In this document: positions 10,826 to 22,748 of the stretch, piece after piece
Numbering within the stretch: position 1 is the stretch's first letter
Layout: the number at the start of each line of letters is the position of its first letter
Assembly (NCBI GenBank): GCA_027886175.1
Contig: JAJNNQ010000011.1
Span: forward strand, 1,302,001-1,366,000
Origin: Phylloscopus collybita
Lineage: Eukaryota; Chordata; Aves; Passeriformes; Phylloscopidae
Reading direction: 5' to 3'
DNA length: 64,000 nucleotides
Made by a program: the position numbers and the translations under genes
The notes under the pieces: model-generated
Told to the model about the DNA's origin: nothing
Databases searched by the model: none
Seen by the model: only the letters and a program-made list of their open reading frames with translations

Positions 10826-11896
10826 ATGGAGCCCGGGGAGAACAAAGCCCTGCCAGAGAACCTTGTGGGAGAGGCTGTTTGGAGCAGCCCCACTGCACAG
10901 GGACGATGCCATGGGGAGGAAAAGCCCCGGAGGTGCAGGAGGTGGGGCTGTAAACCCAGCCCGGGGAGCTGCGAGGAGGAAAAGCCCTTCCTGTGCTGGG
11001 AAGGCAGCCGCAGATCCAGCCGGAGCTCAGAGCTGGTGGAGAAGCCTCAGGGCGGGGAGAAGCCCCACAAGTGCTTGGGATGTGGGAAGGGCTTCAGCCG
11101 GAGCTCCAGCCTCATCAGTCACCGCCAGATCCACACTGAGGAGAGCCCCTGCAAGTGTGTGGGGTGTGGAAAGAGCTTCAGGGAGAATTCCAGCCTTACC
11201 TGGCACCAGAGCATCCGCAGAGTGGAAAAGGCCGGTGAGCTTGGGGAATGTGGGAAGAGCTTCAGGGAGAGTTCCAGCCTGATCCAGCAGCGCTGGATCC
11301 ACACCGGGGAAAAGCCCTGCAAATGTGGGGAATGTGGGGAGGGCTTCAGCCAGAACTCCCACCTGAAGGCACACGAGCACATCCAAAACCACTACACCGG
11401 GCTGGGTCTCTTGTCCCTGTGCTGCTGCTCGGGGAAGGATCTCTCCCGATCCTTCTCTCAGCTCCTGGGCCTTCCCTTGTATTTCCTCTCCCTGTGCAGC
11501 TGCAGAGGGCAGGGACAGAACAGTTTTGGTGGCTCCCAGGCATCCAGGCAGGGCCAGCCCAGCCCCAGGGGTTCCGAGGGGCTTCTGGGGGTCCCGTGTC
11601 TGTGGGACATCCCCGCTGGAGGGTGTCCCCCCCTTGCTGCAGCCCCAGCCCTCAGGCAGCGCTCAGCCAAGCAGAGAACGTCCTCAGCTGGGGCCTCATT
11701 TTTGGGCACACCTGAGCCCCGAGACATCTCCATCCCCATTTTGGAATGCACCAGAGCTTTTGATTATCTAGGACCCCATTTTGGGGGCTCTATTGGGTTG
11801 GCACAGCCTGGTGTTGGTGGTGGCCGTGCTACAGGGTGGATTCTGAGAGAAGGTTCTGAAAGCTCCTCCGTGTCTGGCAGATCCAATTGCTGGTAG
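10826..11896 (+). CDS. C2H2 zinc-finger protein ZNF-2, degenerate, 4 fingers
   Basis: The exon begins at 10812 after a pyrimidine-rich acceptor (CCTCCCTCAG), and the ATG at 10826 opens MEPGENKALPENLVGEAV, an N-terminal block I associate with this avian family. The basic lead ([23 protein letters not shown] in part) is followed by four fingers. Finger 1 is intact. Finger 2 has Arg for its last His. Finger 3 lacks its first Cys (GELGEC) and first His (QQRWIH). Finger 4 is followed by HIQNH instead of a stop. The frame then runs 167 codons without domain similarity to 11896. Probably decaying, with a lost normal stop. An AATAAA is at 12371-12376. It shares its promoter region with ZNF-1. Confidence 0.65.
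   Translation: MEPGENKALPENLVGEAVWSSPTAQGRCHGEEKPRRCRRWGCKPSPGSCEEEKPFLCWEGSRRSSRSSELVEKPQGGEKPHKCLGCGKGFSRSSSLISHRQIHTEESPCKCVGCGKSFRENSSLTWHQSIRRVEKAGELGECGKSFRESSSLIQQRWIHTGEKPCKCGECGEGFSQNSHLKAHEHIQNHYTGLGLLSLCCCSGKDLSRSFSQLLGLPLYFLSLCSCRGQGQNSFGGSQASRQGQPSPRGSEGLLGVPCLWDIPAGGCPPLAAAPALRQRSAKQRTSSAGASFLGTPEPRDISIPILECTRAFDYLGPHFGGSIGLAQPGVGGGRATGWILREGSESSSVSGRSNCW
11436..11560 (+). repeat. Direct repeat in ZNF-2 3' region, member 1
   Basis: Contains GATCTCTCCCGATCC and CAGCTCCTG. A diverged copy lies at 12437-12560, about 1 kb downstream, in the same orientation. This suggests an old local duplication at the 3' end of ZNF-2. Confidence 0.5.
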
Positions 11897-12370
11897 CTCC
11901 AAAGATGGGGGCACTGGATGCAGAGATCTGTGGGGATGCAGAGATTCCCCTGCAGCCCCTGGATATCTGTGAGGATGCAGAGATCCACCCACAGCACCTG
12001 GAGGAGCCCAAGCTGGAGCAGGGGGATGCCTGAGAGGAGCCCGTGACCCTGTAGACAGAGGGGCACCCACTGGAGCAGCCTGTCCTTGAAGGAGTGAGCC
12101 CGTGGCACTCTGAGGGGAGCTGTTTCCCCTGGGATAGACTCAGGGTGGGGAAGTTTCTGGAGAACTCTTCTGTGGGAGAGACCCCAGAATGCAGCAGCAG
12201 AATGACTCCTGTCCCTGAGCAGCAGGAGAAGCCACGTGGGATGAACTGACCATGGCCCCCACTCCCTGTTTCCCTGAACTGCCAGGAGAGGAGGTAGGGC
12301 TGGAAGGATTGGGAGGAAGGTGTTTTTGAGGGGATTATTTTACTTCTCGTTATCGTGATCTGACATTGTT

Positions 12371-12376
12371 AGGAAT
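12371..12376 (+). terminator. Polyadenylation signal, likely ZNF-2
   Basis: AATAAA about 0.5 kb after the ZNF-2 stop codon. No competing signal is seen between them. Confidence 0.45.
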
Positions 12377-12559
12377 AAACTCAATTCATATCTCCAGTTT
12401 CAAGCCTCTTTCGCCTGTGATGGTGTTCTTTGCTGAGGGATCTCTCCCGATCCATAGGTCAGCTCCTGAATCGTTGGTGACATTTCCTCTTCCCTGGGCG
12501 GCTGTGGAGGGCAGTGCCTGAGCGGCTTTGCTGAGTGCCTGGCACGGGGCCAGTGTCAC

Positions 12560-13190
12560 CCCACTGGAACGGGACATGTCCTTGTGTGGCCCTGTGCTGT
12601 GGTGCCACAGTTGCTGTTGCTTTTGTCTCCGTTATGATTTTATCTTTCGCATTAAATGCCTGTGCAGTGCCCCCGGTGTCCCCTGGTGTTCCCTCGGCGC
12701 CGGCAGCCCCGTCCCTTGCCCTGCTCCCCCTGCCCCGTTCCATCCCGGCTGGCGGAGCCTTGGAGCTGCCGTGGGGGCCGTGGGGCTGCCCCGGGGGCTC
12801 CGTCCCGAGCCGGGGCCCCTTCCCAGCGCTCCCAGCCCGCCCGTCCAGCCTGGAGCAGCCAGCGAGGGCTTCAGCTGGGGGGCCCCACCTCACTTGGGTT
12901 GGGTTTGTTCCTCCCAACGCGGGGAAAAACGACTCTGGGAGTTTTCTGCCAGAAATCTCTGCCCTCCTTCACTCAGCCGAAGGGGTTTGGGGCAGTTTTC
13001 CCTTTCTCGGGGAAATCAAAGTGACGAACTGATGCTCCTAATTAGGGGTAGGAGAAGTGGGGCTCTAGGGCTTCCCTCTGAGTCGGAGGCACCCAGCAGG
13101 CAGGGCTGGGCAAGGCGGTGCGGGAGGTGCGGAGAACTTTGTTTGTGTTTTCAGCTCCATCCCGCCTCGGGCCCGGGCCCGTCCCAGGGC
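12560..13190. other. GC-rich intergenic spacer, no gene seen
   Basis: Centre of the first inverted duplication (ZNF-1/ZNF-3). Several overlapping long frames on the plus strand (up to 257 codons) are compositional. I see no finger, domain or exon signal. Confidence 0.5.
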
Positions 13191-13199
13191 TGTTCCTCA

Positions 13200-13400
13200 T
13201 CTGCGGCTTTGCCCTCAGACAGCCCGGGGGCGGGGCCTGAGAGCGCGGGGCGGGGCTGGGCCGTGTGCAGAGCCCGCCCCTGGCTCGCTGCCATTGGCTG
13301 ATGGTGCCGTCACTTCTGGCTCTCACTGCACGGTGATTGGGCAGAGCAGGCAGAAGGACAGCCCTGGCTTTTCCGGGGCGCCATTTTCGGATCCTCGGTG
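13200..13400 (+). promoter_or_regulatory. ZNF-3 promoter
   Basis: GC boxes near 13226-13235 and 13247-13256. ATTGG boxes lie at 13293-13297 and 13336-13340, 43 bp apart, with CCGTCAC (13307-13313) between them. A YY1-like GCGCCATTTTCGG follows at 13378-13390. It is the mirror of the promoter at 34.2-34.31 kb. Confidence 0.65.
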
Positions 13401-13448
13401 TGGAGGAGGCGGCGGCGGCGGCGGAGCTCGGAGGCGGCCCCGGCGCAG
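13381..13448 (+). other. Untranslated exon 1 of ZNF-3
   Basis: GGC-rich sequence ending GCGCAG|GTGGGAGCC. The intron would run from 13449 to the acceptor before 16870 and contains ERV remnants in antisense. The 5' end is approximate. Confidence 0.55.
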
Positions 13449-13719
13449 GTGGGAGCCGCGCTGGGTTGTGCCGGGGCTCGGGGCTGGCTGCGGGCGGAGG
13501 GGGCGGCAGGGGGCTCTGGCTGTGGCTGGGTTGTGCCGTGTCCGCGCCGTGTTCCCCGTGGCCTGAGGGCGCTGCGGGAGCGGCTGCCCGCGGTCTCCTT
13601 CCCGCGGGTGCCTGGGCAGGAGCCGGGGCCGGAGCAGCGCTGGCTCGTCCCGGTTCCTGTGGGTAGGACGGAGGCGCTGCGCTGTCCCCGGCCCTGAGCG
13701 GGAAAATTGGCATCGCCAG

Positions 13720-14340
13720 AGGTTTCTGTGCCCGAAGGAGCGGGAGGAGTCCTGTAAAAGTGACTTTATTCATGAACAAAGGGAGAGGCCATGCGGCATT
13801 TGCCATGCGGTCTCTCCAATTGTTGTAGTTCGCAGCCTCCTTTTTATCCTGAATTTCCCTTCTGCATCTCCCTCTCCCTTTGCCCAGTGGCGAAGGTCCT
13901 TGGAAAGTTCAGACTTCCCGTTCCCCCTGCTGCATGTCCTCGTTAATATGCACCCCCCTTTTGTATAACATCCGATATTCCTGGCTCTGTTCAGGGTTTG
14001 TTCTTCTTCTCCGTGTTCAGGAATTCAGCAGGATCTTGGCTGACCAGCAGTCTGTGTCAATGAGTAACATTTTCTCGAACTGATGAGTTTCTCTCATCCT
14101 TATCTCCAAGTCCCTGGCCCTATCTTCAAGCAGATTCGCTCACTGACTCTGTTTTTTCTTTCTGGATCCTCTTTAATTTTGGGATTATTCTCAGTGCCCT
14201 CAATTCTGGAAAAATGAAAATTCAGTTTTAGAATATTTTCCAAAAGTGCAATAAGGGAAGAAACTGGGACAATGTCCAGCGCTGGCGTGTTCCTGGCCAT
14301 CAGCCAAGGAACGCCCTGCACATTAAGGCAGCCTTATCTC
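13720..14340 (-). mobile_element. LTR of class I ERV (type B), minus orientation, in ZNF-3 intron
   Basis: The minus strand carries AATAAA (13770-13765) and a TATA-like AGGATAAAAAGG (near 13850). It is the mirror of 9590-10145. It lies antisense to ZNF-3. Confidence 0.65.
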
Positions 14341-14439
14341 TGTGCTGTTCCTTTACTGAGGTACAGACATATTCATGAGTTTCGTGCGCTATTCATATAT
14401 TCTCGGCAGCTTTTTATGATTTAGAAAGTTTTCTTTATT

Positions 14440-14880
14440 TTGGTTTTCTGCTGTGGCTTATCTACATCACATCCTGCAGATCAGGTCAATCTCTTTTATT
14501 TCTTCTTGTGGCCTCATCCTGTTGTTTCACACTTCCCAGAGAGCGAACAGTTCACAAACTCTTCTCTCATTCTTCTCTGCTGCTCTGGTTTGTGTGGCCC
14601 TTATCTCATCCCTTGGAGAGGTCAGTCAGCAGCTGTGGGAAACAACCTGAGTGCTTTATACAGTTCTCTGGGTTACACACAAGTTTTTGACCATTTTCTA
14701 TTTTGCTCAGGCCTACAGTACAATACATTCATCCCATGATCAGTACTAGAAGCTGTCAGGTGTCTACATCAACATCAAATACTCATCCCACTGCTGCTTC
14801 CATGAGTTACACGGTGCAGACTTCAAATGAGCAATGAGGTTAAATGAGCAAGCAGCTCAAAGGGATTCTAAACTGCACTG
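14440..14880 (-). mobile_element. LTR-like element (type C), minus orientation
   Basis: Mirror of 9050-9440 with small differences; TATA-like and AATAAA motifs are retained on the minus strand. Confidence 0.5.
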
Positions 14881-15229
14881 TGCTTACAAACAATAACCAC
14901 AGATAAAGACCAGCACCCAAATGTGAAAGCCAATATTCTGGGGTCATTTTCCACAATTCCCTGTCCTTTTGTAGCCGTTTGTGGCTCAGGAGGCCTGGCT
15001 GCCACCTGCATCCCCTTGCTCAGCTGCTGACTGAGCTGCACTCAGCAAGGTGTCCTGCATGGCCCAAAGATGAGAGTTGCTGTAGCACAGAAGAGGAGGA
15101 AGAGCATTCGTTTAACCCCTGGTGTGCCAGGGAACCCCAAAACCGTGTCCCATTCCCATCCTTTCCAGGTTTGGGCCGGAACATGAGCTGCTTTCTTATT
15201 TCCTTTGTTCCCTGTTTCACCACTTTTCC

Positions 15230-16315
15230 GTTGTCATCTCTTTGCCACCAGCATCTTGAGTCATTTAATTTTCCACACTGTGCTCCTCCTCCTGCTCATG
15301 GATAATCTGACCCCATCCCATGGTGAAATGTTGTGTTCCTGGTTTAAGTGGGTTGGTGGGCCAGACTCAGGAGCTGGATCTGTCTGCTTGGTTCTTATTT
15401 GGAGGTCTTCTTGTAATCTAATTTTTGCTTGCAGTGTCCTTGTGGCCTGCAGCTGGCAGCCTGATTCCTTGCCAGGGGCTGTTTGGGTGGGCTCTCCCCT
15501 GCCCAGGAGGGCAATGCCTCTGCCAGGTCCTTGTGGCCGAGCCGGTGCCCTGGGTGCTGGGGCCCCCTTGGGCCCTGGGCTTGATCCCTCAGGGGCTGTA
15601 GAAACTCTGCCATGGCCTTTGCCTTCTTCCCCTTGGCCTTTTCCTCCTCCCTTCTTGCCTTCTTCCCCTGCTGTGCCTTTGTGACCAAGTGCTGCAGGGG
15701 CTTCTTCTGCCCCTCCTGCAGCCCCCCTGAGTGGCTGTGGGTGCTCATCCTCTGACAGCTGCTGAGCTTTCTGCAAAACCATTCATTTCTGCAGGGACCC
15801 AAGCAAAGTCATTCAAGGATAATCTCGATCATTGCAGGTGGAATCCACATTTCCCATCTTCTTCCTCTTTTTCATCATCCTTTTTCTTCCCACAGCGATT
15901 CCTGCTGCTGCTTCTTGCCTTCACCATATTCCTGCACACTGCCCTTCACCCTTTCCCTTCCCAGCACACCAACACCATCCATCCCCTGTTGTCCGAATCC
16001 CTTCTTGACTTCCCTAATTGCCCCCCTGGGTGTCCATGTCCTTAATTACTTCTGGGAGAATGTGTAAACTGCCTGGACATTGTCCCAAGGGCACTTCATA
16101 GACTTTTGGGATCATCATCCCTTTTGCCAGGATGCCTTCCTGGCTTTCCCTTTTCCACCCTGCATGGGTGTCCTGCCCTGTTTCCTCCCTGAAGATCCCA
16201 GTGTCCTCCCTGATGAGATTTTCAGTGCTCTCTCCCTGCTGACTCTTCCCAGCCCCCCCTGATCTGTCACTCGTCTGTCTCCTGGACACTCTCGGGTCCC
16301 CAGTCAATCCTGGGG
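15230..16315 (-). mobile_element. Class I ERV leader and gag remnant in ZNF-3 intron
   Basis: Mirror of 7779-8650. A minus-strand frame at 15395-15802 has the same Lys/Glu-rich segment and RNQAASCRPQGHCK. Polymerase is absent. About 160 bp (15770-15960) differs from the left arm and includes a CTTCTTCCTC tract. Confidence 0.6.
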
Positions 16316-16803
16316 GCAGGAGGAGAAGGGAAGGAGAAGCAGGGATGGAGAACAAAATGGTGAAAGGATGCACGTGGGAGGAGAAGGTGGGATTGTGCAG
16401 GAGAAGGAGGAGCAGTAGGAGGAAGAGGAGTGTGAGGAAGAGTAGGGACACAGGAGGAGGAGGAGGAGCAGGAAGAGGAGGCAGCACAAGGTTCCACCCC
16501 TCCCTGGATCTGCAGCCTCCCCCAGTCCCGGGAGCGTTGCCCCCCCACATGCAGCAGGTGACCGGGAAGGGGGATCCAGGATTTTCATTGGAGTGAATCT
16601 TGGTGTTTCTGAGCTTTATTGGGCTAAATGTTGGTGCTTTGGGTTTTTGCAAGGGACTGAATCTTTATGTTTTAGAAGACGTTTTGTATGAGTCTGGATG
16701 TTTGCGGAGTTTTTGATTTGTGCTGGATGTTTGTAGGATTTTTTGGCTGAATCTTGGTGTTTTGGAGATTCTTACAGACAAAAGGTGCCCAGTGATTTCC
16801 TGA

Positions 16804-17637
<834 letters not shown>

Positions 17638-18249
17638 GGGAAGCCCTGGGAGTGCCCTGAGAGCGGGAAGAGCTTCGTGCGCTGCTCCAGCTCCATCCCC
17701 CATGGGAGGATCAGCGTTGGATGATCCCCAGTGACCCCTGTTGGGCAGAGCCCTGGTGATCCCTGTTGGGAAGACACCTGGCTGGGGATGCTCCATATCT
17801 TCCTGTCTCCCTGTGGGCACCTGGATGAATGCAGGGGCAGGAACATCCATCGGGACGCAGTGCAACACTGGGAATTCTTTGGGGAGACTGAATTGGTTGA
17901 CTTTCAGCCCCAGGAAATCTTTTTGTTCAGTCCTATCTTCTGGGGCCTCAAGGAATAGTGGATGATTTTAAAGATCTTTTCCAACCTCAGGGATTCTACC
18001 GTTTTGATTTCGTATTGTCCAAGGGCGTCTTCTGCAGCCAAATGGTTATTATCTGGGGCCAAGATCAATGTTTTGGAGACAGTGGGGTGGAAACCCCTCC
18101 AATGAAAGTTCTTCCCTCCCACCCAAACACATGGATCCTCAGCTGGCACGGACAGAGAAATCCTTTTCATTTGGCCTTGATTTGCTTTTCATTTCTCTTC
18201 ATTATTTCAAAAAAATCCGAGACTGGGGTAAAAATAAGGACATTGAACT

Positions 18250-18540
18250 AAGACCTGGGTGAGGACATGGGGGGACATAGACCTGGAGAGTGACATGGGG
18301 ACACATGGACATGGACGGGGACGTGGCCATTCCTGGGGACACAGGGGGACACGAGCTCAGATGGAGATGTGGGGGACAGTGAGAGGGATGGAAACCTGGT
18401 GGGGAGACAGCCATGGGTGAGGAGGCCATGGTGGGACATGGGCAGTGACATGTGGGGACATGGCCATGGCCGGTGCCATGGGGGGAACTTGCAGGGGCTG
18501 TGGGGGATGCTGGGTGTGAGGGAGTTGAGGGTTCCTGGGA
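18250..18540. repeat. GACATGG-type minisatellite-like stretch
   Basis: Irregular repeats of GGGACATGG/GGACACATGG with many substitutions. The long minus-strand frame (18202-18930) is a product of this composition. Confidence 0.6.
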
Positions 18541-18579
18541 GGGACTTGGGGCTTGCTGAGGGCTTTGGGGACCCCAGGC

Positions 18580-18690
18580 CGAGCGGCTCTGGCTGCGCTT
18601 GGAGACCCTGGGGGAGGTTCTGGGGCAGCTGCTCAAGGAGCCCCTGACCTGGAGCCCCAGCCGGGCATTGGACTCCTGGAGGGGAATGAA
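18580..18690 (+). other. Exon-like fragment of unknown origin
   Basis: After GGGGACCCCAG (acceptor-like) an open stretch reads LWLRLETLGEVLGQLLKEPL, helical in character. No convincing donor or partner exon is seen. I do not recognise it. Confidence 0.25.
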
Positions 18691-18933
18691 CGTCCTTGTC
18701 CCCAGGAGGGAAATCCCAGCAGCCCCAGGGTGTTGGGGGCAGCTGAGAGGCCACAAAAAAGAAGGGGAAAGCCAGACAGAGTTGTCCCCCTCCAAAACTA
18801 CTCCCCAAAAATCCCCAAACTCATGGATTCTTGCAGGAAAAAGCTGCCAGGAGGTGCCTGAATTAAGGGAAAGGAGGGATGAGACCCCTAGACTGAGCAC
18901 GAGGGGCCTGGGACCCCCAAACCCAAGCATGGT

Positions 18934-19406
18934 TGTCTTGGGCTATGCAACCAAAAATGTGTGTTCTGTTTGATGTGTTGAAAGCAGCTGGGGAGATGTT
19001 TATCTTTTGTTGTGGTGTATTTTTATTGTGTTTCCAATTGCAGGTCAGTTTTGATGGTCAGTTTTATACACCACCGCCCCACATTTTGTATTGCTATATT
19101 ATATTTTAACCCTAATGAATTGTTGTAGTCGCTGCTTGTCATATTTGGGTTTTCTGAAGTTCTTTCCCAGGGACCTAAACTGACAAACAAGGTCACACTT
19201 TTTAAACTATCTTGTTTTTCACATGTCTCTCCTAAGGAGGGACTTTGCTTGTTGACCCTTGGTATGACCAATGGTTCAAAGGATCCCACCTCTTAGGTGG
19301 GCACATTGTAAACAGGTATAAAAATAGGTTTTGAGAATAAAGCAGCCCCTTTTCGGAACATCAGCTTTCTGAACCACGAGTCCATGTCTTTCTTTTGTGT
19401 CCAACA
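18934..19406 (+). mobile_element. Solo LTR
   Basis: Bounded by TGTCTTGGG and TGTCCAACA, with TATA-like GGTATAAAAATAGG near 19316 and AATAAA near 19338. The first about 70 bp resemble the LTR starting at 43227. No target-site duplication is obvious. Confidence 0.65.
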
Positions 19407-19409
19407 GCT

Positions 19410-19960
19410 ACAGATTGTTCCTTTCCCCTGTACTGTTGGTTTTGCCCTGGTTGTCTATCTTCCCTAGACCTGCCCTTCCCGCCTCGTACAGAACTGTCAG
19501 TCCTTCCCTGGCCCTGCCCCTTCTTCCAGACCCTTCCCTGTCAATCCCCCAACCTTCGACGCCCCAGTGGTTGGTTTAAACTGTTCCCTCCCCTTGTGTT
19601 CTTTCATTGCTCTGTGCATTGTACTCCCCGCCTTATGTTCCTCCCCCATGTCACCCTCATTGCTTGGAAATTGTATCTTCTCCCCAGACCTCCCCCACTT
19701 ATAAGCCCCTGCAAGCCCAGGTTCTGTGCCTTTTTCTGTCCCTGACCCTCTGGGCAATAAACACCTTTGGAAATCACCCAGAAGGCCTCTCCCTGTCCCT
19801 TGTCCCTGCCCTGGACGCGTGCCACCTGTGCTATAGAGCAGCTGTACCCTGCAGCTGCACCCCGGATTGCCTGGCTTTCTGGGGGCAGCCCACTCCTGGC
19901 GCCGGTGCCGGGAGCTGGCTGGGCTGAAGGACACCGGCATCGTGTTCTGTCCCCATTTCT
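19410..19960 (+). mobile_element. Second LTR-like element
   Basis: CT-rich upstream part, TATA-like CACTTATAAGCCCC near 19700, CAATAAACACC near 19757, then GC-rich U5-like sequence. It directly follows the preceding LTR. The ends are not certain. Confidence 0.45.
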
Positions 19961-20383
19961 TTGCCTGAGAGCCCCTGAATTTTCTAAGTTATAATAATTC
20001 GGAGAGAGGGGGTTTGAATTCTCCATTCCAAGGGAGGTTCTGGCTTTCCCTGGCACACACCTGTCTTTCAAACTAACAGCATTCTCTGAATTAGTTATAA
20101 TATAAAAGTCAGTTATTATATAAAAGTTAGCTATAATAGTTACACTGTAAAAGCATTTTAGCATTGTGCAGTCTCTAGTTTAATTTTTTCTAAGGCCTAT
20201 GATTTAAAATCAATTTATTACACTGCCATTTCTGTCGGCTATGCAGTGCACACACAAACTGATAGATTGTGTTACACCAAAAAGCAGCTGGAAGGAATTA
20301 TAAATTGCACCGTATCAAAATCGTTGTGATCAATGACAACATGCAAAAGCTGACATGTGAATGCAAAAGCCAATATTGTATTG

Positions 20384-20440
20384 TCATTGATATTGTCATT
20401 GATATTTTCATTGATATTGTCATTGATATTGTCATTTATA
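20384..20440 (+). repeat. ATTGTCATTGAT microsatellite, copy 1
   Basis: About five units of ATTGTCATTGAT. A matching array lies at 23795-23850, in the same place relative to the second member of the duplicated gene pair. Confidence 0.75.
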
Positions 20441-20659
20441 ACTCCCTCTGCTTCAGGCACCAAGGGGACTCATTCACCCACCTGCCCCCGCATCCCCGAG
20501 TGTCCCCAGTGAGGTCACCCCAGGAATTCCCATCAGGGTGTGGGACAGTTTCAATGAAAATCTCCAAAAAATTCCCAAATTTGTCTCAAACACTGTGCAG
20601 GGAGAGAGGAGGGGACAAGTGACACCAGCAATGTTCCCAATGATGTCACAGTGGTGACT

Positions 20660-21801
20660 TCACTGTCCCACAGCAGGCTCGGGATGTCCTTGGTGGCTCT
20701 TCGGCACCGCTTTGGCCACCCTGCGGTGAATGGGGCCACCGGAGCCGCACGAGGGACCGAGAGGAGGGTGTGGATGTCCCCAAGTGCCCCCAGCAGGCGA
20801 TTTTGGCCAGAGAGCTGACCTGCCGCAGCAGGTCAGCCGTGGCCACCAAGGCCTCAGGGACATCGCAGGATCCCTCCTTTGTCCCCTCCAGAGCCAACTC
20901 GATGACCCCGAGCTGGCGCTGCAGCTCCCAGGGGAACACGGAGGCTTCGTCATAGGCGGCCACCAAGCGCCCCAGCAGCCCCAGGGCCACTTCTGCCACC
21001 GGCCTGTCCCCAGCTGTCCCCTGGCCGGCGGTCTGGTCCCTCAGGTCCCCGGGCTGGGTGGTGGCGGTGGCCTCAGCGGTGGCCTTGGCAGCGCCCGCGT
21101 TCTCCCAGGCACGGCGCAGTTCGGTGGCTTCCCCATCCACCCACCACCAGCTCCTCATGAGCGAGTCCACCGACTCCTGCCAGGCTCTGAGCACCGGCGT
21201 CACAAGGGCCCAGGTGGCCCCCGGGGTGTCCCTGAGGGTGGCCAGGGCCTCGCCCAGGCAGGTGACATCGCGGTGCTCCAGGGAGGTGGCATTGTGGTGG
21301 CGCAGGGCGTTACAAAGTTGCCGGGTGAACATCTCCAGGGCTTTGCGCAGGGACTCTGGGTGCATGGCCAGCAGCACGTCCCCGTCTGGCCTGGTCACGG
21401 TGGCCGCCAGCTCGCCCAGGGCATCCACTGTGGCCTCCAGTGCCTTCAGCAGCTGGGGAGGGGACAGGGGAGGTGGCATTGACCTCATGGCACTTCTGGC
21501 CTCCTGGAGTGGCCCCCGTGACCTCCCGGGGTCCCCTTTGTTCCCTCCCTGGAGAGCTCAGCTGTCCCCTCTCTCCCTCTGTCACCTCCTCGTCCCCTCT
21601 GCCACCCCCCTGCCACCCTCTGTGTCCCCTCTGCCACCCTCAGTCCTCTCCACCCTTCTGTCACCTCCGTGCTTCCCACCACACTCTCCTGTCCCCTTTG
21701 GGACCCTGTGTCCCCTCCTGCCAACCCTGTGTCCCCTCTGTTCTCCTCCCCGTCCCCTCCCCCACCCTGTGCCGGGATTGTCGCACCTCTTGAGTCTCCA
21801 T
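20660..21801 (-). pseudogene. Unrecognised helical protein family, copy 1, frameshifted
   Basis: Proposed exons on the minus strand: exon 1 21801-21787 (METQE, donor GAG|GTGCGA) and exon 2 from 21452 (acceptor CCTCCCCAG) beginning LLKALEATVDALGELAATVT. The predicted product is Ala/Leu/Glu-rich and probably all-helical, with RHHNATSLE, an LAALRD-like ALATLRD and an Ala/Thr-rich linker (AKATAEATATTQP). It is paralogous to 24162-25513, about 3.5 kb away in the same orientation. Relative to that copy, 4 bases are missing near 20797-20806, and a 1-base difference follows near 20700, so the frame leaves the shared C-terminal reading (LLGALGDIH, then DIPxLL). I know of no characterised function; similar uncharacterised bird proteins probably exist. 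Confidence 0.5.
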
Positions 21802-21949
21802 GGCCGCTGGGGACACTCCGGGGGGGGACATGCCCGGGTGGCACTCGAGGAACAGACGGGTCCGGGTGCGGCCCCTCAGCCCCCGTGCCCGCCGCTGCCG
21901 CAGCCGGGGTGAGAGCAAGGGGGGGAGAGGAAGCGTGTGCGGGCACCAG

Positions 21950-22046
21950 ACCGCCCCAGAGACGGGGAGGGGACAGCCGGGAAAGGGGAGCCGGGGAAGG
22001 GGACAGGAAGCGTGTGCAGGCTCCGCACCGCCCCAGACAAAGGGAG
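21950..22046. repeat. Duplicated 60-bp unit at the edge of the GGCACA array
   Basis: GGAAGCGTGTGC...CCGCCCCAGA occurs twice here, and a related unit (GTGTGTGCAGGCACTGCAC) follows the array at 23240. The array is thus framed by related sequence. Confidence 0.55.
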
Positions 22047-22373
22047 GGGACAGGGCACAGGCACAGGCACAGGGCACAGGGCACAGCGGACAGGCACAGG
22101 ACACAGGGCACAGGCACAGGGCACAGGACACAGGCACAGGCACAGGGCACAGGGCACAGGCACAGGCACAGGGCACAGGCACAGGCACAGGGCACAGGGC
22201 ACAGGCACAGGCACAGGGCACAGGCACAGGCACAGGCACAGGGCACAGGCACAGGGCACAGGCACAGGTCACAGGGCACAGGGGACAGAGGCACAGGCAC
22301 AGGGCACAGGCACAGAGCACAGGGCACAGGCACAGGCACAGGGCACAGGCACAGGGCACAGGGCACAGGCACA

Positions 22374-22406
<33 letters not shown>

Positions 22407-22524
22407 GCACAGGGCACAGGCACAGGGCACAGGCACAGGTCACAGGGCACAGGGGACAGAGGCACAGGCACAGGGCACAGGCACAGGCACAGGGCACAGG
22501 CACAGGGCACAGGGCACAGGCACA

Positions 22525-22557
<33 letters not shown>

Positions 22558-22620
22558 GCACAGGGCACAGGCACAGAGCACAGGGCACAGGCACAGGCAC
22601 AGGCACAGGGCACAGGCACA

Positions 22621-22659
<39 letters not shown>

Positions 22660-22709
22660 GCACAGGGCACAGGCACAGGGCACAGGGCACAGGCACAGGC
22701 ACAGGCACA

Positions 22710-22748
<39 letters not shown>

